NCBI RefSeq assembly: GCF_015706575.1
Contig: NW_024037069.1
Location: 35,237,315-35,301,314, forward strand
Direction: 5' to 3'
DNA: 64,000 nucleotides
Origin: Patiria miniata
Lineage: Eukaryota; Echinodermata; Asteroidea; Valvatida; Asterinidae
This document shows positions 49,667-62,642 of the stretch, one piece after another (the first letter of the stretch is position 1; each line of letters begins with the position of its first letter). The translations under genes were made by a program, and so were the position numbers. The notes beneath the pieces are model-generated. The model was not told the origin of the DNA. It worked only from the letters and a program-made list of their open reading frames with translations, and did no database searches.

Positions 49667-50425
49667 AACAAACCAAGTACATTTGTGATATGAAATCTAG
49701 GATAGAAATTTGACGTAGAGCATGAATGTGCTTTTTGTCAAAAAAAAATTTTTTAATTATATTGTACTGGCTGTAATAAGTTTTGTAAAACCCATATGTG
49801 TATGTAAAAAAGTGCACGTCCTCTAGAATCAAATTATTTTTTATAATTCACTTATTTTCCATTCTGTCCATCCAACTGTTTCTCAATCAAACCGGTATTC
49901 TTTATGAAATACCGGTACGTGTAGTTCCTTCCTTCATTTCCAAATGTGTAGGGCATTCATATCTCATGTGAATTCATTCATTATTCCGTCCTTTGATTGG
50001 TCATTAAAGACATTCATGCCTCGTTGATTTCCGTGCAAGTGATTCGGTTATGAAAAATTCAATACGTTCATTCATTGAAATACAATGGAGCCAACATCAA
50101 AGACGTGTATTTCTAAAGCGTGCATGGCTGTCCTGCCTGTCCTGAACCCAACACTGCACAGTAAACAGAACAGAACAGTTCCAGTGCACATTTGATTGGT
50201 GCATTGTATGCTTATTCCTTGTGTTAAAAATTGCCCTTTTGTGCGCTCTTAATTTTATGAAGGCTTGTCACAACTGATAAAAGGTTGCATAGTTCTTCCA
50301 CACCCTCCAGCAGAAAGTGAAGCGAATGAAAGTAGTTTTCTTGTTTACTGGCCTTTCTAAAAACAAATCTTAGTTCTTAGTCTTGAACAAATTAATTGAT
50401 ATTGAGAAACCACCAATGGAGGGCT

Positions 50426-50520
50426 GCATGGATAGCTCAGTTGGTAGAGCGCCGGAACGGCAATCCGGAGGTTGCAGGTTCAGACCCCACTCCAGTCCAT
50501 TTCTGTGTTCAGCTTTATAA
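50426..50520 (+). mobile_element. tRNA-derived SINE with foldable cloverleaf head
   Basis: 50426-50498 folds as a tRNA: D arm GCTC-AGTTGGTA-GAGC, anticodon stem CCGGA/TCCGG with loop ACGGCAA, and T loop TTCAGAC. The acceptor stem pairs 5 of 7 and the T stem 3 of 5. Position 33 is C instead of U, and the anticodon would be GGC. The mispairs and the tail (CATTTCTGTGTTCAGC) argue for a SINE head and against a functional tRNA gene. It ends where the family H element begins. Confidence 0.7.
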
Positions 50521-50755
50521 TTAGTGAGGGTTTGCGGTAACACCATGTGGAAGAATCTCTTTTGAGAAGATGTGTGGTTCTGAAAAGAACTGGTTGGTTG
50601 TGAAATTCGATCAGAGAGCTTACTGATCGGAATGTCGATTTTCACAACCAAATTGGTTCTTTTCAGAACCACAATCTTCTCGAGAGAGACTCTTCCATTT
50701 GGTGTTACCGCGGTTAAACCCTCACATGTTTACACTACCGCCCTGCAAAGTTGCA
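50521..50755 (+). mobile_element. palindromic MITE family H, copy 2
   Basis: TTAGTGAGGGTTTGCGGTAA and CACCATGTGGAAGAATCTCT are mirrored by GAGACTCTTCCATTTGGTGT and TACCGCGGTTAAACCCTCAC. The centre contains GATCAGAGAGCTTACTGATC. The right tail TTTACACTACCGCCCTGCAA belongs to the family, as the 44.46 kb copy shows. Confidence 0.8.
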
Positions 50756-53700
50756 AATCTTTATAATTATAAAAACTTGTCATAAACTCAAGAGGGCGCT
50801 ATTACACGCTGAATATGGAAACCGTTATATTTCCTATTCCAATAATAAGTCCCAGGAAAAACCAGAATCACCTCTGTTGCTGACCCACATTTTCCAAGAG
50901 TCCACTTTTGTCGGTTGCCACCCCACGGTTCCTGAAGGCCTACAGGTCAAAACCAAACCTTTGTCCACATGTATAATTTTAACCCAATTAAACAAGATTG
51001 GACCAAAGGTTCTGCCTTTCTCCTGCGCCACAGGTTACCCAAAGTCGCAATCTGGCTGGAATTCACAATAGCTGGAAGATAGCCTTATCTTGCCCAGTGT
51101 TTGGAAGGCGGTTGTTTACCGACAATCAATTTGAACTTTAAGCTCTGTTAATGTGTTTGCTGGGCCCATGAAATGTGATTCCTTTTTATAGCGTGTTTGC
51201 TGAGACCTGTCACTTAGAGTGGCTGAGGGTAAACACCGTAGGCCACATTAATTAACCGGGAGCTAACTGACATTTCCTGATTGTATATGTACATATGTAT
51301 GTATACAGACCATAATAGTGTTGAAATACACGTACCTGCTTAAGATAATGTACGGTATCTCTTCAATTTATTGATAACTATCTCTTGTATTTATAATTAC
51401 TCAAAAACTTTACTGAATAAAATACTAATCCAGCACAAAATGCATTCAGCTATCCCCACAATGTTTTTGTTATTCGCAAACATAAGGCAGCTTCCAGTAG
51501 TGTGTGGTCCCCAAGGTGTACATGTAGATTAAACAAGTATACATGGTGTGAGCAAACGTTTTCTCTACTCAGCCAAAATTCTGTGGTTAGTGACTTCATG
51601 AAATTTCTGTAAATCAGATACCGCCCCCTCCCCCTGAGTGCTAATGCTTCTCAAGTGCTGTCTCTGACCTGGTGCAATCTATTACCTGTCTATCAACACA
51701 ATTGAACAATGACAGACAAAAATGCATGTATTTTCAAAACTTTCTACAGACCTAGCGTTTCCGGAGCTGATATTCCCACGCATTTTTGCTCAGAATTCTT
51801 TTGGCCAAAGCATATATGTTACTGCATTTGTTGTTGCAGTGCATGCAAAGATTCAGATAAATTGTCTTCAATTTTTCTGAGGGCTCCTTTGGAAAGCAAT
51901 TATTTAAAACCTGAAATGGACTTACCTCGCAAAAGATTGCAATAAAATAAAATTTGCTGCACACTTTTCTTATCTTTCAAGGTAATTGAACTTTTGTCAA
52001 AGCACCCTCTTGCAGTGCGTCCTTTCAAAGTGAAAGACTATTCTATTGTGAAAAAAAGACAAATATTTATCAAGCTTTTTGTGAAAGTCTGAGTTTCACC
52101 CAGAAATCATCCTTGGCCCCTGTCCCATCTCAGTGTATCGGTTGCATGGATTCAGCCAGTGTACACCGCAAACAAGGAAGACTACACTAAAGTTCATTGT
52201 CATCTGACCCTTTACGTCCCCCCTCCAAATCTGCGTTTGCCTCATTCCTTTCAGCCCTGCACGTTCTGTTTGCAGTGCCATATTTGCCACTACAGGATGT
52301 CTACAAAATGGGCTAATGTCCACACAAATATAGCCCTCCACATGTGTAAACTTGGAACACAAAGCAGCAGAGATCTTAGTCTGTATTTTTTTTTTTACCA
52401 ACTTGTCACTCAAAGGTTTCGGTTACATCGGTCGAGGGTTATTTGTCTCGATTTTGAGAGGAAAATTTATTGCTGTTTGATTGCGGACCAAACTTACAGG
52501 CGTTTGTTGAGTGCCAGCATAGTAAAGTTTAATAGTCCAAGTGCAGAGTGTTACATGTGTTCAAAATATGGAAACATTTATGATCCATCAGTGTAGTACA
52601 GTCTTGGATCTCGACATTTGAAATTTCTTGAGAAAGGGGTATAACTGCAAGAACCACTGTTGTCTTGGGTTCATTAGAAATTTGTGCTGGTCCGAGAGGG
52701 GCAGTCTATAGTTCTTAACTGACTCACTGACTGATTGTCACTTGTGAATTAGTCTGGTTGTTAGCTGATGAATAGAGCCGGGCAGTGCTATTGTATAGGA
52801 TTACCCCATAATGGGTGAAATCTACCCATTGGGTAGACCAGATGCATAAAAAGACTTCCAGTGAACAGCCATTTTGAATCAATTGAATAGAATTCTGTTC
52901 ACTTTGAGTCTGAGACCAGTTTACTAGGATTGCCTTGTCTTTTTTTCTCTGGTGTTGTGAAAAAAGATGAATTCACACATTGGCATTTCTTAATTGGGCA
53001 CACTCACTAATTGGTTTCCTAAGCCTACAGCAGTTTCAATTGGTGTATTTATTTTGCACACAGCATGTAAAAATAAACAGAGCTGTGCATCATTAAATAT
53101 GCACGTCTTAACAAAAAAACATGTCCAATTTCTTTCCAATCATACAGGAAGCTTCTCTCAAGAATTTCTGATCAGGATTTCCAACCTGGCATAACCGCTT
53201 TGCCTAGCAACAGCCGGTGCGCTACATTAGCGACACAAAATTGGCCGCCTAGTCAACCAGGCGTTTTTTTTCTTGTCTTCCTCAAGTCAATTTGCCGTGA
53301 CCTTACGATGCCTCCCTCACCTGGAAACCGCCCAAAATTGTTTCCTGTTTTTGGTGAAACTGTGGTGGCCCATTAGTTACTTATCGGAGACCAGAATTTG
53401 GCCGATGGGTATTCCTAGTTCTTTCGTGCTGAAAGTTTTGTTGGGATAAGAATGTTTGCAGCTCCCCTACTCTGAGTCTGAGAGGTTGTGTCGGTTCGTG
53501 GATATAATTTGTGGTCATTTGGTTCTCTACTTGCGGTTGGCGTAAATGTCAAAATAACAAAATGATGTGGGTAGTGGTACCTGTACATTGTGAGGATGCA
53601 CCCATGAATAAGAAAGAAAAAAACTGTTGGAGTTGTCGTCATGTGGTCTGCTTTAAATCACTACGTTGTGAATGTTCAAATTGCTCACGATGAAAGGTTA

Positions 53701-56078
53701 ACGGATGCCGTGGGTACTTAAGTATGCACAGGTACAATTTACCGCGCAATAATATGCTATATTTAGGACAATGGGGAAGAACGCTCTTTGTTCGTGTATG
53801 GTCAGTTGGTGTTTTTGTTGAGGATAATGAAACCAGTGAAGGAACGATGTCATGGCTTTGTCAATATCGACATGCAATGATGGTATGCGAAGTACCGATA
53901 TTTTGTGGCTGCACAGCTGTGCTGTTTGCCCAGTGACTGTTCAATACATTTTTTATCTCAAAAAACATTAAAACCATTTTTTTTTTAGGTTTTTAAAATT
54001 TTCCCCTCATCAGTTGGGTTTTCCATTACTGCTTTAATATCAAATAGACTTTCCTTTTCGCCGCCGATGAAATTGAAATATTGGAATAAAGGAACATGGA
54101 AGCACATTATTAAATTGGAAAAAAACTAAAAAGTCTTATTTTGCCTGATGCCACACTCTTTGCCTAGTGGTTTTTTTTCAAAGTGGGAATTGAAGCACTC
54201 AGTAAAAGAGGATTCTGACACAAGGTTCTCATCCAGGGGAATTCTATGAATGAACGGCAGAGCCGGCGTATTGTAGCACAGCCTGCTTGTCCTAAGTAGG
54301 TCAGAGTGCTTTCACGATTCTTTCTCTACTCATTCTGGCCGGTCCCAAGTGGCCGTCATCCATTTTTTTCCTGGAGATCTGTCGCCGCGTTGATGGGGAC
54401 TCAAAGTCCATTTTCTCCAGATCAAAGGTAGAGATTAGTCGGGAGAGAGGGAGGGAGAGGGAACGCCGATGATGTTTTCTTGGTGCGGGAAATTTGCATT
54501 CACGGCCAATCGCGTCCCTCAGTGGTCCTTAGGGTGTGCTTTGCATAAATGTGCGTCACTCTGTTTATGTAATGTTGTATGTCATTCACGTTTTTTATTA
54601 ATAATTGTGTCACGGAGCATGCTATTGGTATACAGTTGACAAAATTTAGGAGGAAAGTATATATAGTGAAATTGTACACGCAGTTTCCTTGTCTTCTGCT
54701 GTACGTGTACCTGTATGATGGGGTTCGAATCTCCCCCAGGTAAATTTGTGGTTCGAGTTTACATCTACAGGTAATGTCACATTTTCAAACATCGTATTGG
54801 GTTGCATGAATGTACATCACCTTTGAATTTATGTGCAATGTACATGAAACCACTCAGCATGTTTTGTACACGTTCAAGTTCTGTGCTGTTTTATACATGA
54901 GGACGCACTCATTTGCAGATATTTAGTAAAATAATAAAGTCTAATTAATATGGGATTTTCAATTATCTTTCAGTTAACATCTACCACAAGACACACCTTC
55001 TAAAAAGTAATTTCTATTTCAGAATTTGAATTTTCAAACAAAAAAAGCACATTTTAGACCTAGAAATCTAAGGCTCTAGGCACCTAAGTATTCAACAGAG
55101 TGACCCTCTCAAAGTTTGCGATGCACAAATTTAGCGGTAATTTGCGAGAAAACCTCAGCGTGCTGTCAGTTTTGGATGAGTTCCTCTCGTCATCGCGATT
55201 GCTTTTTGTCGACAAGGCAGCCAACCGGGGGGGGGGGGGGGGGGGAATCAAATTTGTTCCCAATTGACTTTGAATTTGCCAGCGTGTCCGAAGGGCAACG
55301 TGGGCCAGAATCAAGGTTGCCGTGATTAATTCGCTGACGAGTGAAGCCTTGTACGTGCACGTCTTCGCTTATAGACTTCAAAGTTTCTTTACCTTTGTTT
55401 TAAATCAGGGAGCAGCAAATTTATTTCATTAACCGAGAAATGTTCCCAGAATCTATTCCCTCCCCTGTCTTTTTAAAAAGAAGTGTTTTTGCATTGTTTT
55501 TTTTTTCATTTATGGTGTAATTTGTTTGAAATATTTTTGAACTTCAGAAAAAAATATATTTACACAATTGTAGGCCTCTGCCTGTAAGTGAAAAGTGAGG
55601 TTTTTTTTTAAATGACTGAAGTTTTCCAATTCAACTTTCTGATTAGTTTTTCAATGGTGCATTTGACCCAGATTCAGTTTTATTGCAGAGAGTACTGATT
55701 AACTCGTGCTTGTGTCCGTTTGAAAGGACCCAATTTCAATTTGAATTAATTCATTAAGCTTCTGATTGTGACCTATATTCAAGAATTAGAGGATGAATGA
55801 GGCCACAAAAGAAGTCGTGATGTTAAAAATTTACCAGTTTTTAATTTTTTTGGGGGGGGGGGGTTGCAAAAATGTCGTAAGCAAATTCAAGATTTATCCC
55901 CTCAGAAAAACCACTTAGAAACTCTGAACAGACCTACATGTACATTCTAACCTTAAATAATTTAGGCACGACAGACATCTAGCTTCAACAAATTAAAAAA
56001 AATGTATACATGTTACTAGTGCATTTATGCTTGGTTGTAGGAAACATGCTTGGTTGTAGGGAATGGTCTAAGATACCT
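50756..56078. other. long unannotated stretch
   Basis: About 5.3 kb with no supported gene. Items seen are an isolated X-box-like CCTAGCAACAG at 53203-53213, a purine-rich GGGAGAG run near 54440-54460, the 19-G tract at 55227-55245 and a 12-G tract at 55852-55863. The 145-codon frame at 52159-52596 looks random. Confidence 0.5.
55227..55245. repeat. 19-G homopolymer tract
   Basis: One of the longest of about 18 G or C runs of 11 bases or more in the window. No clear transposon ends surround it. Confidence 0.95.
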
Positions 56079-56664
56079 TTAAAAAAGTAAGTTTAATACA
56101 AAGTACTGGTATACAACTTTTGCTTTCGCTGTAATTGCAAAAATGGATGGATTTGGGGACTAGTATTTTATAGCAAATTATTGTTACACTGACTTGTTTA
56201 AAATTTTGTGTTCATAGATGCTAGAACCCCCCCCCCCCAAAAAAAACAACCCTAAAAACTACTGTTCTTGTACTGAGAGTCTGATTCCTTGGCCCTACTT
56301 AAGACAAAATGGAGCAATTTATAGACGTTGGGGAATTATCTGGTCAGGGAATCAGACTAGCTGGTTTGCAACTTTTCATGGATATGTGATCGATTGAAAA
56401 CAGAATGTGAACTAAATAAATTTGGTAAATTGGGACTAATATTTGAAAAAAGTCAGGGTTTTTTTTCAAAGATGGTCGGCAGGCCACCGTTGGAAATTGA
56501 TACACAAATTCCACTTGAAAATGACAGCACACCAGGGTGCCAGGATTTCACAGGATGCTTGAGACTATTATGCACTTACAGTCAAGGTATTCCATAATAA
56601 TTTCGTACCGGTCGTGTTTGTTTTGGTTTTTTTTTGCAAATGTTGTATATTACGGTACCTTTAC
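56079..56664 (-). mobile_element. MITE family B, copy 3 (minus orientation)
   Basis: In reverse it matches the 57290 copy along its length: GGATGGATTTGGGGACTAGT, ATTATTGTTACACTGACTTG, GTCAGGGAATCAGACTAGCT, GACAGCACACCAGGGTGCCA and the end GCAAATGTTGTATATTACGG. The termini carry TTTAAA and TTTAC remnants. Confidence 0.8.
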
Positions 56665-57289
56665 AACGTAAGTGGTAAATTCTCCAGCATACCAGGGCAA
56701 ACTTTTCATTTTCATTAGCATACATGTAGGGATCAAGTTAACTTTGTAACCATTTTTATTTTTCATTTAAGACGATTTTATACAGCATCTCCGCAGATGC
56801 CAGTCTTAACCCTCAGGATGTCAGGTGGCGAGGAAATTTGTTTTGATTGCAGAGGCAATTAGAATGAAGCCTGACATCCCCCCCCCCCTCCCCGGAAGTC
56901 AGTGACTCTGCCTCCATCCCATAATTGTCGTAACATGGCGTCTTAGAGCAGCCAATCAAGAAGAATCCTTGACCTCATTAAAATTCAAGTTGACCTTTCA
57001 GGATTGAAAGGGGCCCTGATTATCGCAACCCTTCCCCTGCAAACCCATTTTTTATTCGGAGGTTTTTGCTTTTGAACGGAAACATCTCTTTTATCTTGTG
57101 CTGGTTGCCATGGTTTTGTGTCAGAGAAGTGACATTTTGCGGTGGTTATAATATTGAAAATACATGCTGGTGGATAGGAAATTGAACCCTGCTAATAAAT
57201 TGGGGGTAATTGATGTGAAAAGAAATCGTCATCTTGAACTTGAAAAGCAGTTAGGAATTTGCTGATGTTCACTTTTTCTCAGATCTTAG

Positions 57290-57838
57290 TTAAAGGTAAA
57301 ATACAACATTTACAAGCATCGAAAAACAAAACTACAAAATAACAATGAAATACCTTACTTGACTGTAAGTGAATAATAGTCTCAGGTACCGGTATCCTGT
57401 GAAATCATGGCACCTGGTGTGCTGTCAGTTTCAAGAAAAGTGGATTTTTTGTATCAATTTCCAATGATGGCTGGCTGATCAACGTTGGAAAAAAAAATGA
57501 TTTGAAAAAAAAAATATTGCCCCCAACTTACCAAATTTAGTTAGTCCACATATTGTTTGCAATCGGTTACACATCTGTGAACTGGTGTGAGCCAGCTAGT
57601 CTGGTTCCCTGACCTGACAATTCCCTGACGTCTATAAATTATTCCATTACGTCTGAAGTACGGTCAGGAAACCAGACTACAAGAACAGCATTTGTGTCTT
57701 GGTTTTCCCAGCATCTATGAACTCAAAACTTTAAACAGGTCAGTGTAACAATATTTGCTTTGAAATACTATCCCCGATCCATCCATTTCTGAAAATTACA
57801 GCAGAACCAAATGTTGTACTGGTGTATCGCCTTTATAA
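57290..57838 (+). mobile_element. MITE family B, copy 2
   Basis: The left end TTAAAGGTAAAATACAACAT is intact and the right end ATGTTGTACTGGTGTATCGC is eroded. It shares CCTGTGAAATCATGGCACCT and AGACTACAAGAACAGCATTT with the other copies. With the 56079 copy it forms an inverted pair about 0.6 kb apart. Confidence 0.8.
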
Positions 57839-60800
57839 GTTTCTGGCAGAATAGTATATTTCAGCCTCTAATTGCACCTGCAAACAAATCTACTGCCAGT
57901 GCATGGTATTGATATAGGTATGCCAGGTAATTGGGACTTCAGGTGTTTAACCTAAATGCACATTCACCATGCATGTGACTAACATGTAGCTTGAAGATTT
58001 GCTCCTTCAGGTGTATTTCTTAGCGAGCATGAAATATTTGGCTTTGCCCCTGACTTTTCTTGTCCAAATATTTCGCCAGCGTTGTGCTTGGGGTAGTTCA
58101 CATTCCTGGAGTATTTCGATTTCTGCATTTGGGAGCAATTACGCTCAGTGCCGCTCTTACTTGGAGAGGGAATCGATTCGGCGTGTTTTGCAGGTCAGGT
58201 TGTAAGTGGTCATTCCAGTTTGCTTGGCTCGGACTCTTTTATTTCCGTCCGCCTAAGTGCATTTTACGGAGTTTGGACTTTATTTTCCTCTCCAGAGTGA
58301 AATAACGTTGACCAATTGCCAGCAATTGACCTCAGCAAGAATAATTAGGCCTTGACTCTTGAAATTTCACAAATTGGAAAGCCATATTGAAAATATTGTG
58401 ATTTAAAAACAGTGAAACATGAGAAAAGCAGAAAGAAATTTGAAAAATGTGATTTTTTTTTCCCCTTCTTGTTTTGTTTTCCTTTTTTCCTGAATTTGTT
58501 TTGAATGGGCCTCTTTAGGGCCACCATATTATAACTGACGGCATTATATGAAAAAAAATACTGCCATAAAAAAATCCAAACTGAGGTTCTGTTACTGTAC
58601 TGTCGGTAATGTCTGTATTTCAAGACAGCCACTACAATCACGCAGTTAAATAGCCAGCATTGAGGTCATGGCCACGAAAACAGAAATTGAGGTCTTCCAA
58701 ACAAAACTGTTGCCAGCACTGCTGTTTACAAATAATATCACATAGGCTGACAAAATAGCAGCGTCTAGATGTTTTCCGCTTGCACCGGCCCCAATATATC
58801 CACACTGAATGCAATATGATTGTATCGGCACCAGACTAATGACGACCCAGAGCAGCCTATTGGCTGTTATTTGCCGTACACCAAGATGCCACAAATCAAA
58901 TTAGGAGATTGGAATTGTCGAAATAGACCGTGTTGCTCCCTCCCCAGCCACATTTCAATCTCCTTCCGAAATGGACGCTTAATTTTCTCCATTCGGTGCG
59001 ACCAAAAACAAAAAGAAGAAAGAAATCCACGGCTTGGCCGGAGCGAGGCAGAATTTAACGGAACCTCCGGTCATTTTTTGTGACGGCAAGTCATCCTGGA
59101 CTTGCGGATTGAGTCCTCTGGCTTATTAGGGAAGCTTGTGATGTGGATAAATTTTGACAAGCGTTCCTCAAGCTACAAGTTGTTTTGCTCAGGTTGAGGC
59201 CTCTCCCGTTTCAGTCCCTCGTGGATCGGAGGCCGTTAAAACAGCAGTAATACTTTCAAGTGTTATATTTGGCACGTTTGGCTCTTCCTCGGTCCATTGC
59301 GCAGCACTGGCAATTTAGCTAGGCGTGGGCAACTTGTGGAGAAAATTTGACAAACTGAAAATTGATGGCAACAAAATTTTACCTTCTCAAAACTGTCTGG
59401 AGTGTTTTTTTTAAATTGATAAAAATGATTACATGAATTTATGTGTGAAGGCCCTGTCGAAGAAATTTTTTTTGGAAAGATTTTTTTTTCCATTGTAAAA
59501 ATGAAATGTGGTCGCTAGACTTTAGATTACCTAGTAAACTTATGTTAGCCCATAGTTTTTCTATCTATGATCCCGACATGCCTCGCTCCTTGTCCTATTC
59601 TGTTTATGAAACCGTGTCTTTTATCTCTGTATGACATCCATTTTTTTTCCTTTCTGATTTTAATGTTTTCCTGGACTGTCGTTTGTCTATTTGTCTAGGT
59701 AAATGTCTGTCACCAGCAGCAATCTTTATCTCTGTCTGTATTCTGTTTATTTGTCCATCAATGTGTCTCTCCGATTCCCAACTGTCAGTCAGGATTTTTT
59801 TCTGTTAACATCAGCTTCAGACTTCAGCGGAATCCCTCCACAACAGCAATCATTTGCTTGTTGTGTAAAATGTCCTGACGTTAATGTTTTATTTGTATTT
59901 CAGTAAAGAAAATAAATGCTGAATCAAATGGAAAAATTAATTTCTTGTATGTCAAGTGGCACGGACGTAGTGACCAATAAGAGATCGGCAGTTGCTTAAT
60001 AATATTCAACAGCACGCAGATAGAACTAATGGCCGCTTTGATTGATCGTCGCTCATGCACAATACTCAGCCTTTTTAATTCCAGTGTTCAAGCCTGACGT
60101 TATACAACGAGTGCTCTCAGTTTAATTGCCTGGATTAATTATTAAACTGATCAATTGTGCATTTTGCTTGTGTTTTGACTCTCTGAGGTACAAAAATCAA
60201 TTCCCTTCTTATGCCTCTGGTCTCAATTCGGGGGATTTTATTTGCTCAAATTAAAAGCATCTATTCAAAGTACATAAATAAGCCCTAGATAATGTCTGTA
60301 GATGCATGTTATTTTAATTGTCTACTGAATTCTGCTTAAGTAGAATGTACAGACCCAGTCAAAACTCACTGCTTTTGAGTCAAGTTTTTGTTTATTGAAT
60401 GAATTGAAAATTAAAAAGCAGTTATTTTCTTCTGTCAATGTTGTACAATGTACACATTAATTAAAGACACTTACAATAAAAATTGCACCTATGTTGTCCT
60501 ATTTCCTGTAAACGATTTTTTGTTTCCATTTGTGTACATGTATGGTAAAGAAGTATTCCATCTTTTGAACTAAATACTCTTTTCCCAAACAAACTTGCTG
60601 AAAAAAACCCTTATAGTCTTGTACATTTCCACAGCCCCCGCATCCTGACTATTTCTTCCTTTTGTGATTTGTCTCGGTATTAATGCAGGCACTGGACTGT
60701 ATACAGGAACTTTGTTGAGGTCATTTATTCGTTCTTTTCTGCCAGCTCTTCTGTTGGACTGTTTGATTTTCCAATTACCGTCCCCAAAACCTGATCTGCA

Positions 60801-62109
60801 TTTTCCAAGCAAAAGGTTAAACGACCACCAGGAAACCATCAATAGCTGGGTGCGGAAACTCGGAAACATTGGAGGAAGGAACGTTATTTGTATTGCCTCC
60901 TTAATTGACTTCCCGTTATTATCCAACCCCCTGGCAATGGAACAGCACTAATGGGGAATGAAATACCCAAACAGGCAAAATAACATGGAGTTCTGTTTAG
61001 AGAGGCTGCCTCCTTTAAGAGACTTTGGTTTTAGTGCTGTGCCATTAATTTCACGTGGGGAATGTGCAAACAAGATTGTTGTTTGCGGACTTGTGGGTCA
61101 CTTGATGACTATTTTAGGGAAAAAAGTATGGGCATATGTGCCCTTGTATCTTTGTCTTTACAAACAAGTATTGGATGAAGAATGACTGGTTTATTTGATT
61201 GACACTTTGTTTGGTGTGCTGGTTGGTTGTGTGATCAGTTTAATAATTAATGATCGATTGAGAACTTGAATAATAAGATATTGATTAAGCATTGGTTTAA
61301 TCAATTTATCTATTGTTTGACTGATCATTTAATGAGTAAATGTGTACTCTCCTACAGAACTCTAATTAGAGTTTAGAGTGTTGAAAACAAGATAGTTAAT
61401 CTTTAAGAGCAAAGACCTGTTGGTCATCTGGTGCAGGCTTTCCTTTCTGGGAATGACAAGTGAAGACCAAGTAAAGCAATACGGGAGACGGATCTGAGTT
61501 CCGCCTCTCTGTGATAGGCACGACCCTCCCGGTCCCCTGTTTTGAAATTAATGAGCCTACCACAGACAGTGAATCTGGGTTACCGGCCATACCGCCCACC
61601 GAGTCGCACCGCATGCATCCATCATTTTTAGCAAGTGTTTTTGGTTTTTTGTTTTGGTGTACTTTGAAACAAAAACCTGGGAATTCACTTTGTTGTGTGC
61701 CCTGCCTGCATTTTTAAGGACTCTGCTTTCATATGTTCTCTTCATATTACATGCGTGGGGTTATTTTGAGTTGTGTGAACAAGTGAACAAGACTGTTTGT
61801 GGTTTTTGTAAATGGTAGGCAACATTCCGTACATATTTACACGTAATGAAAGTTGTGCTAAAAAGAAGATAAAAATAATGTTGTTTCTCACACACTTCAT
61901 TCATGTGTTGACATTTTTTTCTTGTTGTGTAAGCATGTGGATATCTTGTGCATGTTCGAATTACAAAACACATAAATATGCACATATCAATAGGATATAT
62001 TATATAATATTTGAAATTGTTTTAGACTAATATTTTGCAAACAAACTTACTAATGGAAGACATTTTGGAGGTAGAACCACGTTTGCGCACATGCCGCATG
62101 CGTTATTAA
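57839..62109. other. unannotated sequence with one motif cluster
   Basis: No gene recognised. Homeodomain-type TAAT cores are dense at 60.0-60.2 and 61.2-61.35 kb in AT-rich DNA. Confidence 0.5.
59985..60165. promoter_or_regulatory. possible enhancer-like motif cluster
   Basis: CTTTGATTGAT (60036-60046) overlaps a TCF/LEF-like site with a PBX/HOX-like TGATTGAT. GGATTAATTATTAAAC (60132-60147) joins an OTX/PITX-like GGATTA with a homeodomain TAATTA core. Such motifs also occur by chance in AT-rich DNA, so function is only suggested. Confidence 0.2.
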
Positions 62110-62462
62110 CATGGGCGTCAATCGGTGAGGGACGGGGTTACAAGTCCCTCCCACTTTTTAAAGTGGGGGATATCATATCGTTTGTTTCCCCCCCCCCCCA
62201 ACTTTTTTTCGTCCCCGAATAAAAATGTAGCCAACATACATTTGTAATGATTCTACATGTTAGCTCAAAACAGCTGATTCAATGACTCCAAACTCGAAAA
62301 TAGTGTTTAAAAGATGACTTTTTGCTTACAAAAATTGGTTTAAGTCGTCAGAAATTGCCTCAGATCGCACGCCGTTAGGGCTTCGCGCTTGCATTAGTGC
62401 TGATCAATGTATGTCCCCCCCCCCCCCCCCCCCCCACTTTTGAGAAGTGATTGAGACCCTTG
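62110..62462. mobile_element. non-autonomous hAT element with perfect 8-bp target duplication
   Basis: Ends CATGGGCGTCAATC (62110-62123) and GATTGAGACCCTTG (62449-62462) are flanked by GTTATTAA on both sides (62102-62109 and 62463-62470). The interior has C runs of 12 and 21 and shares CAGAAATTGCCTCAGATCGC in inverse with the 41746 element. There is no transposase. Confidence 0.9.
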
Positions 62463-62642
62463 GTTATTAAAAACGAGGCGTGCGCACATTTTGGTACAAT
62501 GTGTAACTCTATTGGTCGAAGGAGCCCATGTATGTGGAACTACCTGAGCGTGACTCGCGTGAGCCCATTTTCGCCTCAGAATATGGCTGTCGACGATTTA
62601 GTCTTCATGTATCAGATTCTAATTGGCTAACTGACCTTGGTA

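Noticed and set aside
49219..49668. 149-codon frame ending in poly-Q
   Set aside because: The poly-Q is the ACA microsatellite and the rest lies over a CpG-rich island; no domain or splice structure.
50426..50498. Functional tRNA gene with GGC anticodon
   Set aside because: The acceptor and T stems have mismatches, U33 is missing, and a SINE-like tail follows.
60570..60951. Overlapping 95- and 118-codon frames on opposite strands
   Set aside because: No domain, no splice context and mutually overlapping.
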